From Prorocentrum cordatum (taxonomy: Eukaryota; Sar; Dinophyceae; Prorocentrales; Prorocentraceae), in NCBI GenBank assembly GCA_963575745.1, contig CAUYUJ010019860.1:679116-743115 (forward strand): 64,000 nt of DNA, written 5' to 3'. A program made the position numbers and the translations under genes. Positions 55,901 to 64,000 of the stretch are shown one piece after another. The stretch's first letter is position 1. The number at the start of each line of letters is the position of its first letter. Under the pieces are notes generated by a model, which was given only the letters and a program-made list of their open reading frames with translations, was not told where the DNA came from and searched no databases.

Positions 55901-58800
55901 TCCTCCTCCTGCTCCTGCTCCTCCTCTGCTCATTGCCGCTCTCCCTCCCGCTGCGCTGCTGACTGCCGCTGCGCTATGATGTGCATTGCTACGCTGAGGG
56001 GAGGATTTCTATCACGTTCGACTTGGGAATACGTGCTTCAGCTGGTGCCAACTGACTTGAGAGATTTCATGTGGAGTAGAATCAAACGTTTAGTGCTGAA
56101 GATGCGAGCGGAATACAACAGACGCATTATGCGGCGAGTGACGTCCTACCCATACGCATTGTTACACTTAGTGTTCCGACCGGCGACCCACGACTGCAGC
56201 ATCCGCAAACGAGCAGCTCGAGAACTTCTTGATGCGGACAATCTGAGCTTGCACGTTACCGCTCTGAAAGTGAAAATACTGTTTGGGGAGGCTCTGCCCA
56301 GGGCAGCTGACACAGGCACGTTAGATATGCAGCTCTTTGCACCTTTGATGTTCGTGGCAATCCACTGGCGGGGGGACACCCAGGAAATCGAAGGGGTGAA
56401 CAATATGCTTCAATGTATCACAAGGCCCTTCGGGGCTAAACATCATGGCCCACTCCCCCCCCCTCCTCCAACTCTCTCTCTCTCTCTCTCTCCTTACTCC
56501 TCCCGGCCTCCCTTGCGCCCTCCTCATTCCTTCCGTCCTCCGTCCGCTCACTCCTCATCACGTCCTCTTTTTTCTGTTCTGTGGCTTAGGCACAAGTAAG
56601 CGTCCGAAAACTAGGAGGTCAGGGGTCCTGGACTGAACCGTCTGCAGGCGAGCACCCAGAATACGGCTGCCACTTCTCGACGCTCGAGTCGCGATTCGGA
56701 AACAGGTTGGCTTTGGCTTCGGTTCAGAATCTTTTGGGAGTTCACATAAGTGGTCCGACATCGCATCCACAGTGGACCAGATTATTAATGAGGCTCTGGA
56801 GTACTCTGATTTCGTTGACGATATCCTTGGGAACAAATCTCGATGGGCCTTGCCAGACGTAGCTGAGAAAGATTATGTGCACGACACCGGCAAGGGCAGG
56901 CCAGTCGACCCATCAGTATGCGTGAAAGATATGGCCGACCTGCTTTGGGCTGCTCGCTACAATAGAAAGTGGTTCAGCGCTTTGTCCAAGCTCCAGCTGG
57001 CTGGCAATACAGAATCTGCCTACGTGCTTCGATTCCACGATGATGCCACGGAATGCTGGCTGCTTGTTCTTACGCACGAGCGGTCCGGGCACTTCGTGAA
57101 ATGCAACACAGATGCTGGCGTGCTCGCTGTCACCTACCCGTTGGAAGAGGTATCGTCACTGCATCTATTCGCCCGCTTTTATGGTGCCTGTTGCGAGGGA
57201 GTCGAGGGAGGGGACAAACAAGTAATTAAGACATTCGGAACGACTCTGAACTGGGACCAGGTGCGATTGCAGGGGGAAGCGTTGGATGGTTGTAAAGCAG
57301 TAGAGGGCATAGAGGATGTGCTGTTCGAGTTAAACGATTCTCCACCTACCCCGAGGAAGAAACCCAAAAAGGAAACTACAAAGACTCAGGACGACGGTGG
57401 TGTGCTACCGATTGAAGCTGCACAGGCTGCGTCCTGGGATCAAATCCATGAAGGCAAAATGGGGAGGTCCTGGGTCCTGGGATCCTGGGATCAAAACCAT
57501 GAGCGCATAATGAGTGCCGGGTTGTTACTGGGGTAGGGTAGGGTGTCTAGTGCGGATACGTGGGTGAGTTCGCAAGGGGAGGGAGCTTGCGACGCAGGGA
57601 GTCCTCGGCTATGACAAGTCTGACAACTTGGAGTATGAACTCGAGTGCCTGTTGGAGGAACTCGGAGGTAGAGACGTTGCTGAGGACGTCGGCGGGCTCA
57701 TTGATGATGCCGACGTCTTGCTGGGAAAAACAGAAACTGAGCGTCGTGACGCGCACGAGACAGCAGCAGGCGCGGCTGCCTTGGGCGATGCTGGTTTCTC
57801 TGCAGTGCTACAAGAGCTCCTCGGCGAAGAACAGCAGGGTATGATGTCAGACGCGAGTATCGTTATGGATGCAGGGATCGCCAAGGATCTCCACGCTGCT
57901 GCCATAGAGACTGGCTGCTCGTCTTCTGGCGCTTCGTCTTCTTCTGCAGGTGTTCCCCGAGTTCCTGCGCATGTTCATCCAACTCCTCTGAGTGATAACG
58001 TGGTCGCTACTCATCGCCGGTGGCGTGCGCAAGTGGAGGAGTCACTTGCTGCTCTGCAGGGTGCTCGCGAAGCATGTATTCACAATGAGGTTGGCGAGAG
58101 AAATGAGGTGTCACTCGTTGAGGTCGAGTGGGACGACGATACCTACATCGAGTACGTGAACTGGTCCAATCCGGTTACAAGAGTCGGCCAGAAGGTTCGT
58201 GTCGACAACGATGGTTGCTTGATATTTTCTATGCAGGTTGGCAAGTACGCCCAACCATTTCGGGATTACAGCCATTGCCGCGTGATCCACCCAGCCTGCG
58301 GTGTACGTATGCACAGAGTTCTCGGGGAAGGGAAGTGTTAGCTTCGTTGGATTGGATGTAGCAAGTAGCAGTGCTAGCAAGTCACCCATCCCCTCCATAT
58401 CTCATCCTCTGCCAATGCTGATCTCGAGTGTTGCGTTGCGTCTGGCTTGCGCCCTCGATCCCACCTTGCGGCGGTGCAGGTTCGCAGAACTATCGGGCGG
58501 CCTGAAGTTCCAGGACGTGTGCGGCGCTTGGAGTCTGTGGCTGTCAGCTCGGTGAAGGCTACCGAGCCCATTCACGCTTGCTACATCTGTGGCAACAGTG
58601 GCACAGGTCTGTTCACATGTTGTATATGTTTGTTGACTCTTCATCGGTCGTGCCTTCAAGAGTGTGCAAGTGCTCTGCAATCGCTCGACCTTCCAGCTCG
58701 GCCTGGCATGCCGCTCCCTTCTTCAATTTTCAATGCTGTTCAGAGCCGTGACTGCACGTGCTCCTTGTGCTCGCACGTGCTTGAAGGGTGCACTCAGTGA
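52931..58800 (+). CDS. Eight-exon gene, protein of about 1440 residues with C-terminal zinc finger; possibly transposase-derived
   Basis: Exons: 52931-53203, 53477-54088, 54231-54797, 55148-55799, 55999-56424, 56648-57425, 57598-58302, 58480-58800. All junctions keep the frame. Donors are GT in introns 1, 2 and 7 and GC in introns 3, 4, 5 and 6; six of seven acceptors are AG|G. Exon 4 needs two one-base corrections: at the A9 run 55379-55387 and near 55730. The protein has an acidic stretch and a coiled coil in exon 2 (RKIARRDAAIDELKEEMRAL). A middle part has FDGDCMMHQLHIMVR and PLVGRWGNTSKCEAHI, loosely like His/Trp boxes of hAT-type transposases. It ends with CYICGNSGTGLFTCCICLL and HRSC, a PHD- or RING-like finger. 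The family assignment is weak; the gene structure is better supported. Confidence 0.65.
55800..55998 (+). mobile_element. Intron 4 carrying a repeated intron-borne element
   Basis: The intron starts GCTATC and ends CTGAG, phase 2. From about 55806 to 55890 it contains CCACTTCCTTCCCAACATGG, a palindromic core (CCAACATG...CATGTTGG) and GCACTGCCAGAGTGTTG, then a CTC tract. The same 80 bases occur in reverse orientation within the intron at 61655-61930 of the next gene. Terminal inverted repeats are not evident in this copy. Confidence 0.7.
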
Positions 58801-59520
58801 TTAATTCGTTTGCGATGCTGCGTTGATGACTTCAATGTGTTGCTTTTGTTGCTGATGTACGTGTGCGCTAAGTGCTCGATTGGGGACGGTTGTGCTCGGG
58901 ACTTTGGACTCAACTGGCGGGCTGGTGCACAATAACATGCATTCGAAGAATGCCGATAGAAATGTATCTTAGGTATTTACCCTTCATCTCGTCCACCTCG
59001 AGCCAGACTGGGATCCATGCTTGAGCCCTTGAGCCAATATGATTACGGGCCCCTCATGTTCCATCCCTCCTTCCCCATCCTCTACCGTACCTTCCCAATC
59101 CCAGAGAAGTAGCAAAAGCAGTGTCTGCGGCGCTCCTTGTTCCCGAGTCGTGGACCCCTGACAGTCTGGAGTCCGGGGGGCGCTTCGATAAGTGCGCTTC
59201 GCTTGGCGGCCCACCATGGCCTCGTAGGCCCGCTGGGCGTGCAAGCGCTGCTTTGGGGGCGGTCGGGGGGAGCACCATCGCCATCACCACCAATCAGCAT
59301 GAGTCATGATCATCATGGCGATCATCATCATCACCATGTGCAACGCCCCCAAGCCGTCCAGACCATGAAAGTGGTCAATGGGTGTAGTCAGGGAATAGGA
59401 AGAGGAAGATGAGAAGAGGGAGGAGGAAGATGAGGAGGATGAGGCCACGTGTTGGGCGTGATCACAGAGAGTCAGGACCACCAAGGACGGGGTCGGGACA
59501 CAGTCCAAACACCTCGATGT
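58801..59520. other. Intergenic region with a tandem DinoSL relic
   Basis: Apart from the leader relics at 58997-59048, it contains an ATCATCACC-rich stretch (59310-59340) and a GAGGAAGATGAG purine tract (59395-59445). No gene is supported. Confidence 0.5.
58997..59048 (-). promoter_or_regulatory. Tandem DinoSL relics
   Basis: On the minus strand 59048-59028 matches 18 of 21 bases of the spliced leader (starts CCGTAATC, ends TTGGCTCAAG). It is followed directly by a second partial copy, GGCTCAAG (59027-59020), and then by GTCTGGCTCGAG (59008-58997; 9 of 12). Stacked, progressively worn copies are the pattern left by repeated rounds of trans-splicing and reverse transcription. Only a 25-codon frame follows downstream, so the gene that was inserted is no longer recognisable. 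Confidence 0.65.
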
Positions 59521-59524
59521 GTTA

Positions 59525-60290
59525 GACTAATGGTGGGGTCGGGACCAAGTCCCGCGACACATCAGGGGATCAGGACCAACTCCCGACGCGCATCAGGGGG
59601 TAGGGACCTGGTCCCGACCATCACCGATGCGTCGGGACCTGGTCCCAACCGTCTGGTGGAGGGTCGGGACCTGGTCCCGACCATCTTGGGTGGGGGTAGG
59701 GAGCTGGTCCCGACCGTCTTGGGTAGGGGTCGGGACCTGGTCCCGACCGTCCCAATGGGTAGGGAGCTGGTCCCGACCATCTTGGGTGAAGGTCGGGAGC
59801 TGGTCCCGGCCGTCTTGATGGGGTCGGGACCTGGTCCCGACCGTCCGGGGGGGGGGTAGGGAGCTGGTCCCGACCGTCTTGGTCGGGGTCGGGACCTGGT
59901 CCCGACCATCTTCGGGGGGTCGGGACCTGGTCCCGACCGTCTTGGGTGGGGGTGGGGACCTGGTCCCGACCATCTCGGGTGGGGGTCGGGACATGGTCCC
60001 GACCGTCCTGGGGGGTAGGGAGCTGATCCCGACCATCTTGGGTGGGGGTCGGGAGTTGGTCCCGACCGTCTTGAGGGGGTAGGGAGCTGGTCCCGACCAT
60101 CTTGGGTGGGGGTCGGGACACGGTCCCGACCGTCTTGGTGGGGGTCGGGAGTTGGTCCCGACCGTCTTGAGGGGGTCAGGACATGAACCCGACCGTCCTG
60201 TGTTGGTCGGGACTAAGTCCCGACCTTCCTGTGGCGGTAGGGACCTGGTCCCGACTCTCTGGGGATGCTAGGAACTAAGTCCTGACCAAT
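59525..60290. repeat. About 34-bp tandem array with a palindromic core
   Basis: Roughly 22 units of the type GGGTCGGGACCTGGTCCCGA followed by CCGTCTTGGGTGGG. The core GTCGGGACC-T-GGTCCCGAC is a perfect 9-bp inverted repeat around one base, varied as GTAGGGAGCTGGTCCCGAC. The array ends about 100 bases before the ATG of the last gene. Confidence 0.9.
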
Positions 60291-60323
60291 CTAGCCGAAG
60301 GTCAGGGCCGCACCCTGAACGTG

Positions 60324-60348
60324 TCCGTTGTTAGCCATTTACCTCAAG
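60324..60348 (+). promoter_or_regulatory. Degenerate DinoSL relic upstream of the last gene
   Basis: The sequence has CCGT, a four-base insertion, AGCCATTT, a damaged middle and TCAAG, the order of the spliced leader. It lies about 45 bases before the ATG at 60394 in sense orientation. Confidence 0.45.
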
Positions 60349-60393
60349 CGTTTTCGGGGACCTCGCTCTGTTTCTCCTGGTCAACTTGCAACC

Positions 60394-63300
60394 ATGTCTG
60401 ACGAGCTGGGCGTCTCTGAGCCAGCGATGGTTGCGGGCATCGCCGTCGAACCCTTCGCTCCCTGCGCGCACATTGATCAGCGTCTGCCTCATCTAGAAGG
60501 CGCAGCCCGCCTGGACTACGTCATGAACAACTACGTGCTGTCGCCAAGCGCCAGTCTGAGGGTGTGGGACACCAGCAGCGGCGGTGGAAGTTCAGAGGAA
60601 CCTCGTGTGCGCGTTAAGCGCTGGCATGGGAACAGCAGAGTCCAGAAGTCAGTGGTCGCCCGCTACGCTCGCGGCATCTTGAAGCATGGCATCCAAGTCG
60701 CGTTTCGCGGGCGCCTCTGGCACATGTGCTCACCCATTGCCGTCGGGTCCGCATTTGAGCCAGATTCTGAACTGGTGGGCGGTGGGACTATGGTCGAGGC
60801 GGCTGTGGTTGCCTACAAAATGAGCAAGGACAACAAGCATGTGCAGTGGGTCGTCGAGCATGGCATTCCGGACACAATTTTGCTAAAGACAGGAACGCCT
60901 GACGATGTACTCCGGTGGATCAAGCACCAGGCCAACCAGTTCCACCAGGGGTCCGAGATGACAATCATCGAGCTCTATGACGAGTGCATCGCAGTGTTCT
61001 TGGGCTGGGAGATGTACAGGAATGAGCACGGCATAACCAAGAGCAGCTGCCCCAAGAAGGGCCCGCTTCGATACGAGAAGCAACACGAGACCTACGTCAT
61101 CACGCAGCACAGCGATTTCTTCAGCGAGTGCAAGTGGCAACAGTTCGACAATTGCAAGGTTTTCCAAGCTGAGCTTGAACGATTCGGAATTTACAACGAG
61201 TACAAAACAACGGTTGAGAACAAGATGGATTTTGCGGACAATCGAGTTGATAATTTCAAAATCATCAAGGAGAACTTCGAAATCCAGGACTTCGTCAAGA
61301 CCAACTTCGAAGGCGCGATGGACACGCGCGTGTTCGGCATCACTCTGCTTGAAATCCTGAAGTTCGCGGTCCCGCTGCTCGAGAACGCCGAGGACTTCCT
61401 GAAGCCTGACGTGGACGTTCGCTTGGAAGCGCCGTGGGTTTTCCAGGCAGCCAAGGACAGGGTCAAGCTGGAGTGGTTGAAGGCGCCGATGGGCGGATCG
61501 GTGGTGTTCGAGAAGGGCAACAAACGGACCGGCGGCAAGCGCTCAGCCACGGCTGCGGGGCTTGATACTGTGCCAGAGGACATGGAGATCACGCCGCACG
61601 AGCAGAAAGAGCCACAGGAGTCACAGGAGCCGCAGGAGCCAGCACCAGGACCAGGGGCTTGTTTTCCACCCCCACCACCATATGTTGGAGGGGGATGAGG
61701 AGGATGAGGAGGAGGAAGAGGCTGAGGAGGAGGGAGGAGGAAGGAGGAGGAGGAGTAGGAGGAGGAGGAGGAGGAGGAGGAGAAGGAAGAGGAGGGGGAG
61801 GAGGAGGGTAACAACACTCTGGCAGTGCTGCCAACATGTTTCTATTTCAATAGAACCATGTTGGGAAGGAAGTGGAGGACTCCCTCCCCTCCAACTTATG
61901 GTAGTGGTGGTGGAAAACACGCCCATCAAGGCAGGGGCAAGGGCAGGGGCCGTGGCCGCAAGGGCAGGGGCGGCAAGGGCCGCGGCGGTCGGAGTCGAAG
62001 CGACGACACGGTGTCTCAGTCAGACAGCGAATCATCCTGGGTGGTGTCAGTGCAGACGGCGGACAAGACTGTGAATCGCGAGAAGTACTTTTTGGATGAT
62101 CTGGTCGGTGTGATTTGGGGCCCCGTGAAGAACCTGCGCCGCACCCAGATCATCTGGCCAGAGCTCGCGAAAACGATACACCAGGGGCTGACCTTTCTTT
62201 GGACCGGCGAGGTCAAGGTGAACGGCGTGTCCTTCAACAAGTGGAGCAAGCTTCGCTTGGAACTACGAGCCAGTGTTGCACGGAGCCACTCCCACCTCTT
62301 CGGAAATCTCGATGGGGCATCGTCGGAGCAGCTCGCCGATCAAGTTATCACGGATCTGGCAAATGCCGAAGCGACGGAGGGGGCCGACAACAAAGCCAAG
62401 GCCGCCGCAGCAGATCCCGCCGACGACGACGGTGCAGGTGTAAGCCTGTCGCAAGCTAACCTTCAGAAGCTCGGCAAGGACCGCGACTGCGTCATGGGCA
62501 TCGTTTCCTTCATGCAGAAGACGCCGCTGGAGACGCCGCCCCGCTTCCACGTCAATTTCACCGCGCTCCTTCAGGACATCACGAAGTGGGACCAGAACAT
62601 GCGCCTGAAAGCGATCATGACTAAGATCGAACCCCTGATGGTCAAGCTGATCCCCTTCGAGTTCATCGACTTCGCCGTGCTCACGAGCACCGTTGCTCTG
62701 GAGAAGAATGAGAATATCGACGACGTGTCTTTCGGCATCTTCGATACAGAGGAGAAGGCGCAGAAGTTTCGCGCCCTTCGTACCAACTACATCACGGAGC
62801 TGCTGACTGCTGGTAAGACTCATTTCAAGCTTGGCCTGGCAAAACTGGAACCAATGATTCTCACTTCGCACTTCGACACCCTGGTTGACTACGACCTCAT
62901 GACAGATGCAGAGAACTGGACTTTGTTTTGGGAAAGCGTGGTCGAACACTCCGAGGCGCTGAAGAACAACAAGACATCGGTCGCCCAGATCGCCCGGAAC
63001 GTCATCGAGATTGCGATGGAAGTGGAGGCGAAGGCTGACGCTATAGCGGCATCTGCGGAGCCGCCGGAGGAGTCCAAGGCGTCGGCGGCGGCGCCAGCCG
63101 CCGCGGCGGCGGCTGCACAGGCAGAGAAGAGCGGCCAGAATGACGGCAACAGCGGCGACCAGCAGCAGGACGGCAACAGCGGCGAGAAGCAGGAGGGCGG
63201 CAAGAAGACCAAGGACGGCAAGAGCGACGGCGGCGAGGGTGTGGCGGCGGAACCGGCCCGTGCCCTCAAGGAAATTGCGACGATGTTTGTGAAGGTCGAT

Positions 63301-63951
63301 TCGTCGACTCCGAGTGCTGCTGTGCTCGAGGGCTTCGAGAAGCAGTTGGAGGGCTACCTGTGGATGACTTATGCTTCTAGCCTGGGGGCGGCCCCGCGCA
63401 TGAAGGGCATGAGCGTTGTTTACGCCAAGCCGTATGATAAGCCGCCCCGTCTTGTCGCGAAGACGGTGCTCGCCGATAACATTTGCTTCCCCTTCCTTGG
63501 CAGGGTTACCCGAGTCCCCGCCAAAGGCAGCCTGCAGATCTGCGAGGCATGGGGCGTGAAGTTCTACGTCGACGGTACGAACCACCAGACCTTCACAAGC
63601 GACAACTTCGTACCAGCATGGATGACGACGCTGACCGACGCCAAGGGGGCAACGTCTGCAACGATGAGCCTGCACAGGGAGGAAGTGGCTTGGCGATTCA
63701 CATACATCCCATTCGGCACCAAGGAAACCCAGAAGGAAGTCCGCCTCACCATCTTCTACCTGTTGCCGTCGTCTAAGGTCGTCGGGGCTAAGGAGGTCGA
63801 GCTGAGCCGCGGCCCCATCATCGAGGCGGTGACGGCCGCGCAGGTAACGGAATTCCAGAACGCCAGCAAGCGGACCCCGAAGGAGAAGACCACGCGCCAG
63901 CAGATCATGTCCATGCCGCAGTGGAAGGCCTGCAAGCACGTGTTCCTCTAA
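60394..63951 (+). CDS. Two-exon gene, protein of about 1093 residues, function unknown
   Basis: Exon 1 is 60394-61654 and exon 2 is about 61931-63951, ending in TAA. The start MSDELGVSEPAMVAG is the first ATG after the DinoSL-like relic. Residues 1-390 look folded (YVMNNYVLSPSASLRVWD, WVVEHGIPDTILLKTGTPDD). Residues about 390-420 are acidic and Gln/Pro-rich. Exon 2 opens with a Gly/Arg/Lys-rich stretch (RGKGRGRGRKGRGG), RGG-box-like and possibly RNA-binding. A long helical region follows, then an Ala/Asn/Lys-rich linker and a C-terminal domain with ICFPFLGRVTRVPAKGSL and MTTLTDAKGATSATMSLHRE. I recognise no family. Coding is clear from even composition and absence of stops over 3.3 kb. A repeated element forms the single intron. 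Confidence 0.8.
61655..61930 (+). mobile_element. Introner-like intron with 39-bp terminal inverted repeats
   Basis: 61655-61693 and 61886-61924 are inverted copies (35 of 39 positions match), each starting GGGCKTGTTTTCCACC. Between them are a GAGGAG tract and the 80-base segment shared in reverse with 55806-55890, including CCAACATG...CATGTTGG. Joining 61654 to 61931 keeps the frame (Pro-Gly-Arg-Gly) and removes in-frame stops. The 3' site is TCAAG|G. At the 5' end I cannot place a GT or GC donor compatible with that frame, so the exact junction is open. Confidence 0.75.
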
Positions 63952-64000
63952 AGCTTGATCGGCTCATCTGGCCAGGCCAGACAGCCAGGAGTGATGAGGG
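63952..64000. other. 3' flank of the last gene
   Basis: Forty-nine bases after the TAA, beginning AGCTTGATCGG. No feature is visible before the window ends. Confidence 0.6.

Overview
The window reads as nuclear DNA of a core dinoflagellate; I cannot fix the genus. The evidence is: remnants of the dinoflagellate spliced leader (DinoSL) upstream of several genes; introns with GC donors and AG|G acceptors; an intron built like an inverted-repeat transposon (introner type); retroelement modules that I recognise from dinoflagellate genomes (tyrosine recombinase fused to a PPC-type methyltransferase, and reverse transcriptase followed by methyltransferase and RNase H-like domains); and very low gene density in a mass of simple repeats and satellites. 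A 100-base assembly gap lies at 30766-30865.

Layout. 1-8.3 kb is repeat only: a 1.2 kb inverted repeat (1-1216 and 5274-6520) flanks a spacer of satellites, and palindromic elements sit among GGGCCCTCTTGG repeats. 8.3-10.1 kb (minus) is a decayed tyrosine recombinase-methyltransferase unit. 11.5-15.6 kb (minus) is a four-exon gene of unknown function with a DinoSL relic 5' of it, and 17.9-18.9 kb (minus) is a second unknown gene. 19.1-28.6 kb holds two direct copies of a composite satellite (14-bp repeat, then a GGC/GAC repeat) around a 7 kb, very GC-rich, gene-free block. 29.8-35.2 kb carries three genes: a minus gene running into the gap, a plus endonuclease/exonuclease/phosphatase (EEP)-like gene studded with small hairpins, and a minus gene with signal peptide and membrane helix. 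35.3-39.1 kb is a roughly 190-bp hairpin-bearing tandem array followed by a 12-bp satellite. 39.2-41.9 kb (minus) is one long reading frame broken only by three stops, ending in a second EEP-like domain. 43.7-46.8 kb is a duplicated repeat block.

47.1-52.3 kb (plus) is a retroelement with gag-like, reverse transcriptase, methyltransferase and RNase H-like parts. 52.9-58.8 kb (plus) is an eight-exon gene ending in a Cys/His zinc finger. 59.5-60.3 kb is a palindromic 34-bp array. 60.4-63.95 kb (plus) is a two-exon gene whose only intron has 39-bp terminal inverted repeats.

The genes form no metabolic pathway. What links them is mobility: reverse-transcribed gene copies marked by DinoSL relics, a methyltransferase module shared by two different element types, and a repeated element found inside introns of two neighbouring genes in opposite orientation. 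Family names come from motif recognition by eye; no database search was run.
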